DNA of 64,000 nt from positions 1 through 64,000 of the forward strand of contig NZ_FQWY01000008.1 of the NCBI RefSeq assembly GCF_900129805.1. Reading direction: 5' to 3'. Both the position numbers and the translations under genes were made by a program. The stretch comes from Thermosyntropha lipolytica DSM 11003 (GTDB lineage Bacteria > Bacillota > Syntrophomonadia > Syntrophomonadales > Syntrophomonadaceae). Positions within the stretch are counted from its first letter, which is position 1; each line of letters opens with the position of its first letter. Below the pieces are notes generated by a model. It had not been told where the DNA came from. It saw only the letters and a program-made list of their open reading frames with translations, and made no database searches. Of the stretch, positions 36,261 to 45,959 are shown one piece after another.

Positions 36261-36858
36261 CAGTTTTCACCTCCTCCAATCTTGCCTCCAGCATATGCAA
36301 AACATACTCCAGCATACCGGCTACTTCCTTATAAAAATCCGTTTGCGCATGGTTTTTAATGCTGCGTATAAAATCCGGAACCCACTGCTTCATATGCCCT
36401 AATATCTCTTTAATTCCTTTTATATAAAAATCATCCGGATTATGCTGGTACTCTTCCAGCATAAGGGCTAAAAACTCCAGCTCAACCAGTATGTGGTCAG
36501 CCGGCAGCTTGCTGTCCTCATCATAGATAAAACCGTAGCGGGAATAAAATGCCAGCATCTCGCGATCAGTTTCACCAAATACGATTTTATCTCCCCTATA
36601 CCATCCAGCAAAAGGATGGGCTTTGGCAGTAGGAACTCCATTTATAAACAAACGGGTAAAATCAATCTCGATATCAGCAAGCAGTTTCTCTTCATCCTGC
36701 ACATATCCTTTTATGCTTTCTACAGGCAAACCTTCTCTTTCTGCCCAATCAAGAAGCACATCCAGGTCAGAACGGTTTTCCTGCCACATCTTCCGTTCTG
36801 GATAGCGCAAGAGATTTTTCAATCCCCATATAAAGTCAGCATTTAGCAATATAGTCAT
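36253..36858 (-). CDS. TorD/DmsD-family molybdoenzyme chaperone
   Basis: This 201-residue helical protein is of the TorD/DmsD/NarJ group: DFTRLFINGVPTAKAHPFAGWYRGD, then the C-terminal half with ADHILVELEFLALML. Such proteins bind the Tat signal peptide and help insert the Mo cofactor before export. The gene lies between the catalytic and Fe-S subunit genes. Confidence 0.9.
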   Translation of the reverse strand: MTILLNADFIWGLKNLLRYPERKMWQENRSDLDVLLDWAEREGLPVESIKGYVQDEEKLLADIEIDFTRLFINGVPTAKAHPFAGWYRGDKIVFGETDREMLAFYSRYGFIYDEDSKLPADHILVELEFLALMLEEYQHNPDDFYIKGIKEILGHMKQWVPDFIRSIKNHAQTDFYKEVAGMLEYVLHMLEARLEEVKTDG

Positions 36859-36861
36859 AAA

Positions 36862-39087
36862 TTACACCTTCCTGACTTTAACAATAAAATGACAATCCAG
36901 GCTAGCTCCTACGGGGTCTTTCAGGGCTATATTCGTCTCTTTAGGATAAGCCGGCATGATCTGTGAATCATTAGGGCCATTATTTTGCGCCAGCTTAAGA
37001 TAAGGCGACTTTTGTCCAAAACCATGTAAAATGCAGATGGTATCCGGCCTTATCCCCTGTATAAGTTTTACCCTGCCCTTTTCCCTGCCGTACCTGGAGG
37101 TCAATTCCACCATATCCCCGTCTTTTATGCCCAGCTCGGCAGCCCGCGTGCTGTTCATATAGATAAATCCTTCCGGCATTATCGCATGCAGCCACTTCAT
37201 ATTATGGGTCTTGGCATGGCGATGCACCGCCGGCCTGCTGGTTACCACATAAAACTCGTCTTTAGCTTCAGGATGTAAGAGCCACTTTTCGTCAAACCAG
37301 GGTAGAGGATGATAACCCATTTCTTCCAGTCTGGAAGAATAAAGCTGAATCTTGCCGCTTTCCGTACGAAGAGAAGTCAAATCCCGGGGCTCAAACTTCT
37401 GGCTCCCATTTAAAATACCGCCCTTTTTTAAGGCTTCATCATAGGTAATGCCATATCTTCTAAGCCTGTAATTGAGGAGAGCTTTACCCCGCAAAGCAGG
37501 CATATATTGTTCAACCCCCAGCTTTTTAGCCAGCAAATACTTGATCTCATCTACTTCCTTAGTATCATAAAGCTTGTCTATCATCGGTTCTCCTACGGCT
37601 ATCTGGGGATAGCGGGCATTAGTTATGCGCGGTGATATGTGGGCGGTTTCCAGGTATACCGATTCCGGAAGCACCAGATCGGCCATAGTTGCCATATCAT
37701 CTGGATAAATATTTATGTTTATGATGTAGTCCAGCTTCTGCAGAGCCTTAATCCACTTATCGGTTTGGGGCATTGACTGCAGAGACTGCCCGTATATTAT
37801 AGCTACCTTAACCGGATAAGGCTCTTCCTTAAGGATCATATCCGGCACACTCTGATAAAGTCCGGTTCCTCCCAAAGGAGCCGGTACTGCAAGCGGGAAA
37901 AGATGTCCGCCATCTACTCTTTCTTTTACTTCTATTTCCGGGGGTTTTACCTTAGGAGCCGGATTATTCAAAGGAGCAATGCGCGGCAGGAGAGCTCCGC
38001 CTCTCCTTTCTATATTGCCGGTTATAGCCATCATAGCCAGACAGGCTCTAACAAGCTCAAATCCACCCGGCCTTACCTGAATAGCTTCCCGCTTGTGAAT
38101 AGGTATAACCGCCGGACATCCGCTGCTAAATTCGCGGGCAATGCGGATTATAGTATCAGCAGGAACATCACTTATCCTGGAGGCCCACTCCGGAGTATAT
38201 TTTTTTACCTCCTCGGCCAGTTTTTCAAAACCATCAACATATTTAGCTACAAACTCCTTGTTATACCTTTCTTCCGAAATAATTACATTAAGCATAGCCA
38301 GTACAACTGCCAGATCAGTACCCGGGCGGATAGGAATCCATTCATGGGCCTTAGAAGCAGTAGTAGAAAGACGCGGATCAAAAACTACTACTTTGGCATT
38401 ATTATTAACCTTGCCCTCAATCATTCCCCGGGCCAGCGAATTCTTGCCCTTGCCCAGCTGGTCCCAGCCAAAGCACAGTATATATTTGCTGTTTTCAAAA
38501 TCAGGCACATAATTGGCTACCCCTAAAGTTACATTTGTAGCCCAAATTCTTACCGCATTACAGGTTGACATATGGGTTATATTATTAGGGCTTCCTATAG
38601 CTCTTAAAAAGTCATTGCCTTTGTTATGTCCAATCCATATAACCGATTGCGGTCCGTACTTATCAATAGCCTTTCTTATCTCTTCTGCCGCCTGGTTTAT
38701 AGCTTCTTCCCAGGAAACCTTCTTCCATTTCGGATCCTGGCCGGGAATCCGATCAGGAACAGTTTTCATCATAGGGTATTTCAAGCGGTCCGGATCATAA
38801 AGCATATTGATCCCGGCATTCCCCTTGGCACAAAGAGATCCCCGGCTGTGCTGGTCTTTAGGTTTCCCTTCCAGCTTAACCAATCTTCCATTTTCGATTT
38901 TGCCTAAAAAGGCACAATTCATTTCACATATTTCACAAACCCCGTGCTTATACTTTATATCTGTCGCGTCAGCACGAAGAGGGGTTCTGGTATTGTTAAG
39001 CAGGCTGTTGCCCAGAATCCCTGCTCCGGCAATAGCTGCTATACCGCCACCCCCCAGCTTAAAAAATTCGCGTCTGGTTAAGCCCAT
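36862..39087 (-). CDS. Tat-exported molybdopterin oxidoreductase, Psr/Phs-like
   Basis: The N-terminal Tat signal (TRREFFKLGG) is followed by a [4Fe-4S] site, CEICEMNC with a later GSLCAKGN, and a full bis-MGD oxidoreductase body of 741 residues. A cysteine in ITHMSTCNAVRIW is the likely Mo ligand, as in polysulfide, thiosulfate and arsenate reductase groups. The substrate is not settled; a tandem rhodanese lipoprotein nearby favours polysulfide or thiosulfate. I place the start at the ATG at 39087 with GGAGGGAAGG upstream. The frame is open to 39114. Order of the operon: catalytic, chaperone, Fe-S, NrfD. Confidence 0.92.
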   Translation of the reverse strand: MGLTRREFFKLGGGGIAAIAGAGILGNSLLNNTRTPLRADATDIKYKHGVCEICEMNCAFLGKIENGRLVKLEGKPKDQHSRGSLCAKGNAGINMLYDPDRLKYPMMKTVPDRIPGQDPKWKKVSWEEAINQAAEEIRKAIDKYGPQSVIWIGHNKGNDFLRAIGSPNNITHMSTCNAVRIWATNVTLGVANYVPDFENSKYILCFGWDQLGKGKNSLARGMIEGKVNNNAKVVVFDPRLSTTASKAHEWIPIRPGTDLAVVLAMLNVIISEERYNKEFVAKYVDGFEKLAEEVKKYTPEWASRISDVPADTIIRIAREFSSGCPAVIPIHKREAIQVRPGGFELVRACLAMMAITGNIERRGGALLPRIAPLNNPAPKVKPPEIEVKERVDGGHLFPLAVPAPLGGTGLYQSVPDMILKEEPYPVKVAIIYGQSLQSMPQTDKWIKALQKLDYIININIYPDDMATMADLVLPESVYLETAHISPRITNARYPQIAVGEPMIDKLYDTKEVDEIKYLLAKKLGVEQYMPALRGKALLNYRLRRYGITYDEALKKGGILNGSQKFEPRDLTSLRTESGKIQLYSSRLEEMGYHPLPWFDEKWLLHPEAKDEFYVVTSRPAVHRHAKTHNMKWLHAIMPEGFIYMNSTRAAELGIKDGDMVELTSRYGREKGRVKLIQGIRPDTICILHGFGQKSPYLKLAQNNGPNDSQIMPAYPKETNIALKDPVGASLDCHFIVKVRKV

Positions 39088-39210
39088 TTTCGCCTTCCCT
39101 CCTTTTTTATGCACAAATCAACATCTGTTTATTAAAATATAACATTTTATAATTTTCGCCTGTTATCAGACTTTTTTATTACCTTATAATAGCTGTTTTT
39201 ACCAGCCCAT

Positions 39211-39244
39211 AAAAAAACCAGGCTGCCTATTTAAAGCAGCCTGG
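39211..39244 (-). terminator. Terminator after the zinc-ribbon gene
   Basis: CCAGGCTGC and GCAGCCTGG form a perfect 9-bp stem (39218-39226 with 39236-39244) with a 9-nt loop, followed on the minus strand by seven T. It ends the efp region transcript and separates it from the molybdoenzyme operon. Confidence 0.9.
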
Positions 39245-39271
39245 CTCCCTATGCATATTAAAATGTCATTA

Positions 39272-39706
39272 TCAGGAAGGATTCGGATTATAAACCTCAT
39301 CCCCTTCATCATAAAAGCTTCTTCCTTCCAGAGTATCCTCATTTACATACACCAGTTCATTACAGTGCGGACAGATAAGCTCGATCTCATCTTCATCTTC
39401 TCGCATATCAGCTTCATAATATAAATCTTCTCCACAGTTAGGACACCTTGTACTTACCCATTCATGCCTATCATCATCTTCAGCGTCGAAAAAGCTTTCT
39501 TCCAGTTCATAAAGGTCATCATCAATACTTTCTACATATTCTTTAAAATCTTCCATATCATACTGGATATCATTTATCATATCCGACATTTCCTCAAGAA
39601 CATCAATTATTCCCGCCAAAATCTTTCCCTGCGGGCTGGCCTCACTTATATTCAACCCTTCACTAAGGCCTTTAAGATAGCTTAAGCGTTCTGACATCTG
39701 GCGCAT
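39272..39706 (-). CDS. CD1247 N-terminal-domain-like zinc-ribbon protein
   Basis: The 144-residue acidic protein has an N-terminal helix region (SERLSYLKGLSEGLNI), a very Asp/Glu-rich middle, and two CxxC pairs (CPNCGEDLYY and CPHCNELVYV) that should bind zinc. The N-terminus matches the CD1247-type domain found in clostridial proteins of unknown function. The start ATG at 39706 has GAGGAGG nine nt upstream, but that site lies inside an inverted repeat. It follows efp directly. Confidence 0.75.
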   Translation of the reverse strand: MRQMSERLSYLKGLSEGLNISEASPQGKILAGIIDVLEEMSDMINDIQYDMEDFKEYVESIDDDLYELEESFFDAEDDDRHEWVSTRCPNCGEDLYYEADMREDEDEIELICPHCNELVYVNEDTLEGRSFYDEGDEVYNPNPS

Positions 39707-39716
39707 GGAATATTTC

Positions 39717-39762
39717 CTCCTCTCAAGGATATTTTTTTATTTATTATTTACCTTAAGAGGAG
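39717..39762 (-). promoter_or_regulatory. Inverted repeat covering the ribosome-binding site of the zinc-ribbon gene
   Basis: CTCCTCTCAAGG (39717-39728) and CCTTAAGAGGAG (39751-39762) can pair over 12 bp with one mismatch and a 22-nt A/T loop. In the minus-strand mRNA the 3' arm contains the GAGGAG that serves as Shine-Dalgarno site for the gene starting at 39706. It may block translation when folded, or act as the efp 3' end. Confidence 0.5.
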
Positions 39763-39777
39763 AAAATACACACCAGA

Positions 39778-40335
39778 TTATACTCTTTCTAAATATTCTC
39801 CCGTACGGGTATCAATCCTTACCTTATCTCCTTTTTCCACAAAAAGCGGAACCTGCACCACAGCACCCGTTTCTAAAGTAGCGTTTTTCGTAGCCCCGGT
39901 TGCGGTATCGCCTTTTATTCCCGGCTCGGTCTCCACTACTTCCAGCTCTACAAAGTTGGGAAGTTCAACCCCGATGATATTACCCTGGAAGAAAAGCACC
40001 TGAATATTCATATTTTCCAAAAGCCACTTCACTCCATCGCCAATCGCCTCTGCCGGAATGCTGATCTGGTCATAAGTCTGATTATCCATGCATATATAGC
40101 CTTCACCATCATTATAAAGATACTGCATTTCCCTGCGGTCCAGATGAGCTTTCGGCACTTTTTCCCCGGCCCGGAAAGTTTTTTCTACAACCTGCCCTGT
40201 CTTTACATTTTTGAGCTTGGCGCGCACAAAGGCGGCTCCTTTGCCTGGCTTTACATGCTGAAACTCCACCACCTGATAAGCCTGTCCTTCCAGCTCAATA
40301 GTAAGGCCTGTCCTGAAATCGTTGACTGAAATCAC
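39778..40335 (-). CDS. efp: Elongation factor P
   Basis: EF-P rescues ribosomes stalled at polyproline. The 185 residues include the N-terminal loop [17 protein letters not shown], whose lysine is the modification site in many bacteria, and the C-terminal signature [18 protein letters not shown]. It lies downstream of aroQ and the M24 peptidase, a common Firmicute order. Confidence 0.97.
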   Translation of the reverse strand: MISVNDFRTGLTIELEGQAYQVVEFQHVKPGKGAAFVRAKLKNVKTGQVVEKTFRAGEKVPKAHLDRREMQYLYNDGEGYICMDNQTYDQISIPAEAIGDGVKWLLENMNIQVLFFQGNIIGVELPNFVELEVVETEPGIKGDTATGATKNATLETGAVVQVPLFVEKGDKVRIDTRTGEYLERV

Positions 40336-40351
40336 GGTAATTATCCCTCCA

Positions 40352-41407
40352 TTAAAAAATTATTCTTAATTCCTTATCAGTACGGGTAATTATTTCACAC
40401 CCATCCTTTTTTACTATTACGGTATCCTCTATCCTTATTCCTCCCTTACCAGGTATATAAATCCCCGGTTCAATGGTAACTACCATATTTTCTTTAAGTT
40501 CTATATCCCCTGCCGGCGATAAAGCTGGTTTTTCATGTATCTCCAAACCTAAACCATGTCCGGTAGAATGCACAAAATAATCACCTAAGCCTGAGCTTTT
40601 TAAATAATCCCTTACCGCCTCATCTACCTTCGAAGCTTTTATACCTGCTCTCACTACAGAAATGCCTATTTTTTGCGCTTTTAACACTTCACGGTAGGCA
40701 TCTTGAAAATAGGCGGAAGGAGAACCTATAAATACTGTCCTGGTCATATCCGCAGCATATCCTTCATAAAAACCGCCATAATCCAGGATAAGCATCTCTC
40801 CAGGCTTTACTGCCTTTTCCCCCGGCCGGGCATGAGGAAGAGAAGCATTTTCTCCTGCTGCCGCAATAACATCAAAAGCTTCTTTGGCACATCCTTTTTC
40901 CCGCAGAAGAAAAGCTATCCTGTCTGCTATCTTCTTTTCCGTTATCCCTGGTTTTAAAAAAGAAACTATCTCCTCAAACACCATATCCCCTATGCGGGCA
41001 GCTTCTCTTATGCATTCCAGCTCTTCTTCCTCTTTTACCATCCTTAATTCTTCCACCTCATATTCCAGGGGAAAAAGATCAACATCAAGCGTGCTCTCCA
41101 GCATCCTGTACTCATGATAAGTTAAGTGCAGACTTTCTATACCCAGCCTATCCCAGCAGCTCCTCCTGACCTTATTTAAGGCTTCCAGATAAGGAAATTT
41201 GTCTAACAGGAGCTCAAAATGAGGAGCTTCGCGGGCTGCCTGTTCACGGTACCTGGTATCGGTTATTATATACTGCTCATCCTCCAGAATAAGGAGTTTG
41301 GCATCTTCTCCCCCGGTAAAACCGGAAAGATACCGGATATTTTCTGGTTTGCTAACCAGAAAAGCATTAAGCCCTTTTTCCTTCATTTTTTGCCTTAATC
41401 TATGCAA
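40352..41407 (-). CDS. M24 family Xaa-Pro aminopeptidase
   Basis: The N-terminal creatinase-like domain (about 130 residues) is followed by a pita-bread peptidase domain. Metal ligands are visible in [19 protein letters not shown] (two Asp), [13 protein letters not shown] (His), TIEPGIYI and RIEDT (two Glu). The 351 residues are usual for the YpdF/PepQ/PepP-like proteins next to efp. Cleaves Xaa-Pro peptides; precise substrate range unknown. Confidence 0.93.
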   Translation of the reverse strand: MHRLRQKMKEKGLNAFLVSKPENIRYLSGFTGGEDAKLLILEDEQYIITDTRYREQAAREAPHFELLLDKFPYLEALNKVRRSCWDRLGIESLHLTYHEYRMLESTLDVDLFPLEYEVEELRMVKEEEELECIREAARIGDMVFEEIVSFLKPGITEKKIADRIAFLLREKGCAKEAFDVIAAAGENASLPHARPGEKAVKPGEMLILDYGGFYEGYAADMTRTVFIGSPSAYFQDAYREVLKAQKIGISVVRAGIKASKVDEAVRDYLKSSGLGDYFVHSTGHGLGLEIHEKPALSPAGDIELKENMVVTIEPGIYIPGKGGIRIEDTVIVKKDGCEIITRTDKELRIIF

Positions 41408-41438
41408 ACGCCGGTTTATTCTATCACTTCCTTCACCT

Positions 41439-41885
41439 TTAATGTCCCTGCTGCAAAAAGGCCAGGGCGGCTTCTAAAGCCAGGCGGTAGCTCAAATCGC
41501 CAAAGCCGTAAATGCCACCTACGGCTATATCGGCAATAACCGATTTATGTCTGAACTCTTCTCTTTTATAGATATTGGAAAGATGCACTTCAATAGCCGG
41601 TATATTTACGGCCTGCAGGGCATCCCTTATCGCAATACTGTAATGAGTAAAGGCACCAGCATTTATTATAATAATATTTACCTTATTTAAGCAATCATGT
41701 ATTTTATCCACTATCTCTCCTTCATGATTAGACTGGAAAAATTCAATCTCTACTCCCTGGCTTTCCGCTTCCCTCCTAAGCTCTTCATTAATCTCCTCCA
41801 GGGTTTTTCTTCCATAGATACCGGGCTCTCTTATCCCCAGCAGGTTGAGATTGGGACCATTTATCACCAGGATCTTAGCCGGCAA
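41439..41885 (-). CDS. aroQ: Type II 3-dehydroquinate dehydratase
   Basis: AroQ carries out the third step of the shikimate pathway. Visible active-site segments are [17 protein letters not shown] (with the catalytic Tyr), [16 protein letters not shown], and [17 protein letters not shown] with the key His and Arg. The 148 residues match the small dodecameric type II enzyme. It is followed by the peptidase and efp. Confidence 0.97.
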   Translation of the reverse strand: MPAKILVINGPNLNLLGIREPGIYGRKTLEEINEELRREAESQGVEIEFFQSNHEGEIVDKIHDCLNKVNIIIINAGAFTHYSIAIRDALQAVNIPAIEVHLSNIYKREEFRHKSVIADIAVGGIYGFGDLSYRLALEAALAFLQQGH

Positions 41886-41904
41886 AATCCTCTACCTCCT
41901 CTCT

Positions 41905-43257
41905 TTAAACTCCGCCAACACTAAGGCTTTTTATCCTAAGGCTGGGAGCTGCCCGGCTCCCATAAAACCTTATATCATTTCCTATCCCATCTACCTTTTG
42001 CAAAAGATCAATAATATTGCCGGCAATAGTAGCTCCTTTTACCGGATAAGAAAGCTTCCCCTTCTCAATCATAATGCCTGCTGCTCCCACGGAAAACTCA
42101 CCGGTTATCGGATTGGCCGTATGCATACCCATAACCTCGGTAATATAAAAACCCCTCTCTATGCCTTCTAGAAGCTCTCCGGGGGTTTTATCCCCCGGGC
42201 TGATCATAAAATTGGTGGTGCCGACCCCGGGAAGGGTGCGAAAAGAGGTGCGCTGGCCATTGCCTGTAGAGGATAATCCTGCTTTTAAACCGGTATAAGT
42301 ATCATAAAGAAAACTTCGCAATACCCCATTGGCGATAATCGTATTCTTTCTGGCCGCTACCCCTTCCCCATCAAAAGGAAAAGCTCCCATTCCTTCGACA
42401 TAAAGCCCATCATCAACCAGGGTAAGCTTTGCAAACGCCACTTTATCTCCTATCCGGCCTTTAAGCATCGATTTTCCCTTCTGCACTGCATCCCCGCTTA
42501 CTGCTGCCGCTATTATTCCTAAAAAGCGGGTAACCACATAAGGCTCCATAACACAGGGCATATTCCCGGTCTTGATAGCACCTGGCTTTAAAGCGCGCAA
42601 AGCGCGAACTGCACCTTCCTCCCCTATATCCCGGGGCAAAATATCCTTAAACCTCCTTTTGCTAACTGCCGCAAATCCATGCTGGGCATCACCATCTTCT
42701 TCAGCCACCAGAAATATATAACCTCCGCAAAAATTAGCCCGCTCTGCAGCCTTAAGCCCTGCGGTGTTCATTATAACCAGAACCACCGAAGTATCTTCAT
42801 AGCCTGCTCTTTCCACTATCTTTATCCTCTTATCCTTATGCCGCGCTCCCCTTTCTATCTCCCGGGCCAGCTCTATTTTATTTTCCAGGCTCTCCTTTTC
42901 AATATTTTCATCATACAAAGGCAGATTTATGTAAACCTGTTCTCCTGCCGGCAAAACATTATGCTCATCAGTTTCGGCATAACGGGCTATATAAACTGCC
43001 CTTTCTACCGTTTTCTTTAAAGCCGCATCCGATAAGTCAGTAGTATAAGCAAATCCCAGACGTCCTTTATCTATTACCCTTACTCCCAGACCTATTTCCT
43101 CCGCCTGCTTTAAGGTCTCGACTTCTCCCCCCACAACTTCTATTGATAACTCCCGGTTATACAGGAGAAAAGCTTCGGCCTGCACCTTTAAATCCCCGGC
43201 CAGATTTAAAACTTTTTCTCCTCTTTCCTGCAAATAATCCTGCACCCTTTTTTCCAC
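41905..43257 (-). CDS. tldE: TldE/PmbA family protease subunit
   Basis: The 450-residue protein belongs to the U62/TldD-PmbA family and lacks the metal-binding HExxxH motif, so it is the non-catalytic TldE partner. The end VGAAGIMIEKGKLSYPVKGATIAGN is typical. TldD/TldE forms a metalloprotease that trims peptides, including microcin and RiPP precursors and CcdA. It follows tldD with no gap; no RiPP precursor was seen near. Confidence 0.92.
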   Translation of the reverse strand: MEKRVQDYLQERGEKVLNLAGDLKVQAEAFLLYNRELSIEVVGGEVETLKQAEEIGLGVRVIDKGRLGFAYTTDLSDAALKKTVERAVYIARYAETDEHNVLPAGEQVYINLPLYDENIEKESLENKIELAREIERGARHKDKRIKIVERAGYEDTSVVLVIMNTAGLKAAERANFCGGYIFLVAEEDGDAQHGFAAVSKRRFKDILPRDIGEEGAVRALRALKPGAIKTGNMPCVMEPYVVTRFLGIIAAAVSGDAVQKGKSMLKGRIGDKVAFAKLTLVDDGLYVEGMGAFPFDGEGVAARKNTIIANGVLRSFLYDTYTGLKAGLSSTGNGQRTSFRTLPGVGTTNFMISPGDKTPGELLEGIERGFYITEVMGMHTANPITGEFSVGAAGIMIEKGKLSYPVKGATIAGNIIDLLQKVDGIGNDIRFYGSRAAPSLRIKSLSVGGV

Positions 43258-44682
43258 CTACCTTCTCCTTATCCTCTTTATCGCAGGGGTTTCTTCCTCT
43301 ACTATCCCTCCTACGGTAAGCTCTTTGATCCTTATCGTAGGCTGAGCGTCAGCTACCGGCACTCCCTGCCCTTCTTTGCCACAGACGCCAATAGCAAATC
43401 CCAGATCATTTCCTACCCGGTCCACATTTAGCAAAGCTTCCGGTCCGTTGCCGGAAATAGTAGCTCCCCTTACCAGCTCGGCTACCTCTCCGTCCCGGAT
43501 CAAATACCCTTCCTTAACTTCAAAAACAAAATCTCCATTCGTAGTATTAACCTGTCCTCCTCCCATCTTCTTTACCAGGAGCCCATAGGGAGTAGACCTG
43601 ATAATTTCCTCTATACGGTCATTTCCAGGAGCTATGAAGGTATTGCTCATGCGGGGAACAGGTTTATGCTGGTAAGATTCCCGGCGTCCATTGCCGGTAG
43701 ATAAAACCCCATCCCGGGCAGCTGTCAGCCGGTCATACATATAACCTTTAAGCTCTCCTTTCGCAATCAAAATAGTTCTCTGCCCGGGTACTCCTTCATC
43801 ATCAAACACATAACTGCCGTATTTTTTATCCAGGGTAGCATCATCGATTACCGTAACCAGTTCAGACGCCACCTGTTTTCCTTTTTTATCTTTATAAACC
43901 GAAAGTCCCTTGCCGACCAGATCTGCTTCCAGCCCATGTCCACAGGCCTCATGTACCATAGTACCTCCCGCTTCCGCAGCCATAACCACCGGCATCCTTC
44001 CTGCCGGTGCCGGTTTAGCCTCAAGAAGCCGCAAAGCCAGATCCCCGGCTTTAACTGCCAGGCCGTTCAATCCATCTTCGCCTAATATTTCCCAGCCGGC
44101 TGCTCCTCCTGCGGTTTCATAGCCGGTCTGCATAATCCCATCTTTACAGGCTACTACATTGACTACCGCTCTGGTTCTAACCTCTTCTTTTTCTACCAGC
44201 TCTCCTTCTGTATTGGCTATAACTACCTTTTTCTCCACCTCGGCTATGCCTACCGTAACCTGCCTGATTTCTTCCCCCAGGCTCCTTGCGGCTCTGTCTG
44301 CCTCTTTAGCCCATCTTATCTTTTCTTCCCATTCCACTTCTTCCGGCCTTCTTACCGGAGAAAAAACAAAAGGCGCTTCTTTAATCCTTAAAGCCAGCTC
44401 CTCATCCAGGTCTCTAGCCTTTGCTGCTGCATGATAGGCCGTGTCAATCCCCCTCAAAAGCCCTTCTTCGCTTATATCATTGGTATAAACATAAGCGGTA
44501 TTCCCATTTTTGACTACCCTTATCCCGGCTCCTTTTTCCAGGCCCTGGTTAACCTTTTCCAGCCTTCCATCTTCATAAAAAAGGCTGCCGGTATTTCTTT
44601 CTTCCCCATAGATTTCGGCAAAATCTGCCCCTCTAGCCAGAGCCCGGTGCAAAACCCGGCTTAATATTCTACTATCCAGCAT
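43258..44682 (-). CDS. tldD: TldD metalloprotease subunit
   Basis: The 474-residue protein carries HEACGHGLEADLVGKG, the HExxxH metal site of the TldD subunit, and the C-terminal RGATISGNGPEALLNVDRVGNDL. With TldE encoded directly behind it, an intact TldDE heterodimer can form. The leader upstream is short and lies beside the pilO terminator. Confidence 0.95.
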   Translation of the reverse strand: MLDSRILSRVLHRALARGADFAEIYGEERNTGSLFYEDGRLEKVNQGLEKGAGIRVVKNGNTAYVYTNDISEEGLLRGIDTAYHAAAKARDLDEELALRIKEAPFVFSPVRRPEEVEWEEKIRWAKEADRAARSLGEEIRQVTVGIAEVEKKVVIANTEGELVEKEEVRTRAVVNVVACKDGIMQTGYETAGGAAGWEILGEDGLNGLAVKAGDLALRLLEAKPAPAGRMPVVMAAEAGGTMVHEACGHGLEADLVGKGLSVYKDKKGKQVASELVTVIDDATLDKKYGSYVFDDEGVPGQRTILIAKGELKGYMYDRLTAARDGVLSTGNGRRESYQHKPVPRMSNTFIAPGNDRIEEIIRSTPYGLLVKKMGGGQVNTTNGDFVFEVKEGYLIRDGEVAELVRGATISGNGPEALLNVDRVGNDLGFAIGVCGKEGQGVPVADAQPTIRIKELTVGGIVEEETPAIKRIRRR

Positions 44683-44729
44683 CCCAAAACTCCCCTATCA
44701 TGACTTTATATATTTTCCTTATAAAAATT

Positions 44730-44757
44730 AAAAAAATCAGCCTTTTCAGCAAGGCTG
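44730..44757 (-). terminator. Terminator of the pilus operon
   Basis: CAGCCTT and AAGGCTG pair over 7 bp (44738-44744 with 44751-44757) with a 6-nt loop, and the minus strand then reads ATTTTTTTAATTTTT. It lies about 35 nt past the pilO stop and ends the long pil transcript. Confidence 0.85.
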
Positions 44758-44790
44758 TTAAAAAACATTATAAATTATTATAACAAAATA

Positions 44791-45396
44791 TTACAATTTT
44801 TCACAGTAAGTGCGCAGTTGCAAATCCAGCTGGAAATAGTTGGGGTTGTAGGGAAGAAAACTGCCTTCAGCTCTCCCGGCACTGCTGTTTTCATCACTAC
44901 CGGGACTTATACCCTCCTCTACTTTAGCACTGAAGCTCAAATTCTCCACCATATAAAGCCGGGAGGCATTCTCTACCCTCTTGATAAAGGTGAGCAGAGG
45001 AAGATACCTGCCTTCAGCCATAACTTTTACATTAATAACTGCCGTCCCTTCTTCTTCACTTCCTGGTTCATATTCCAGAGAATTTATATTTACTCCACAT
45101 TCCCGGGCAGCATCTTTTATAAAAGAAGCAGCCTCCACCATTTCCGGTTCGTGAGGAATAATCATATTAAGACGGTTGTATTCCTCATTAAGCCTCTCAG
45201 CTTCCGCTTCCAGACTTACATGCTGCATCTTTTCTTTTTTAGCACGGGCAATCTGCTCGGCTAAAATCTGGTTATCCCTTCGCAATCCCGCAAGCGTTTC
45301 CTCTAAAGGGGTATAAATATATTTATAAAATCCTCCCCCTAAAAGAAGGACGGCTAAAATAATGAGCAAAACTTTTTCCCGCACGGACAGCTTCAT
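44791..45396 (-). CDS. pilO: Type IV pilus inner-membrane platform protein PilO
   Basis: The 201-residue protein has one N-terminal membrane helix (EKVLLIILAVLLLGGGFY) and a coiled coil, then a ferredoxin-like fold domain (TFIKRVENASRLYMVENLSF), as in PilO/GspM-type proteins. The start is ATG at 45396, which overlaps the pilN stop as ATGA; the frame is open to 45414. PilO pairs with PilN in the alignment complex. It is the last gene of the arm. Confidence 0.85.
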   Translation of the reverse strand: MKLSVREKVLLIILAVLLLGGGFYKYIYTPLEETLAGLRRDNQILAEQIARAKKEKMQHVSLEAEAERLNEEYNRLNMIIPHEPEMVEAASFIKDAARECGVNINSLEYEPGSEEEGTAVINVKVMAEGRYLPLLTFIKRVENASRLYMVENLSFSAKVEEGISPGSDENSSAGRAEGSFLPYNPNYFQLDLQLRTYCEKL

Positions 45397-45959
45397 TGCC
45401 TTCCACTCTCCCATCGCACCGACATACGGAAATTAAGCCTTCCGCTGTCTTTTTGTCTATAGGTTGCCAGCTTTTCAATAACCACAATCTCTTCCTGGTT
45501 TAACAGCCAGGACAGGTAATCTATGATCTCATCATAATCCCGCCCTGACCCTTCCATATTCATATATCCGGGCTTTAATTCCATATAAGCAATATAAGGA
45601 CTAGAAGCGTTTATATCCTGAAAAGTCTCCAGAAAATCCCCGTAATATATTTTCCCTCCCTCAATCTTTTCCAGCACTGCCTTCTTTTTTTCCACCTGCT
45701 CCTTCAAGCTGGCATAATCCGGATAATCTTCCCGGGAACTGGTATAAATCCGGAGTTCCTTTTGCAAACGCTCTTTTTTCGCCTGTTCTTCTGCGATCAA
45801 TCCCCCCATATTTTTATACCATACACCCGTTGCCAATCCGCAGACTATGAGTATACCAGCCGCTAGAGCCATTCCTTTTCTTCTCTTTTCCCGTGATAAG
45901 TCCTGGGGCAGCAGATTTATCAGGATTTTCTCTTCATTTTTTCCTCTATTGACCAGCAT
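45393..45959 (-). CDS. pilN: Type IV pilus assembly protein PilN
   Basis: The N-terminus KILINLLPQDLSREKRRK is the PilN motif (INLLP) that binds the cleft of PilM. One membrane segment (about residues 29-47) follows, then a coiled coil and a small fold domain, in 188 residues. It sits between pilM and pilO with a 4-nt overlap to the latter. Confidence 0.9.
   Translation of the reverse strand: MLVNRGKNEEKILINLLPQDLSREKRRKGMALAAGILIVCGLATGVWYKNMGGLIAEEQAKKERLQKELRIYTSSREDYPDYASLKEQVEKKKAVLEKIEGGKIYYGDFLETFQDINASSPYIAYMELKPGYMNMEGSGRDYDEIIDYLSWLLNQEEIVVIEKLATYRQKDSGRLNFRMSVRWESGRQ

Noticed and set aside
37903-38526. 207-residue plus-strand frame
   Set aside because: Antisense to the molybdopterin oxidoreductase.
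41905-44682. RiPP cluster around tldD/tldE
   Set aside because: No small precursor gene or other maturation enzyme lies nearby; the pair is a housekeeping protease.
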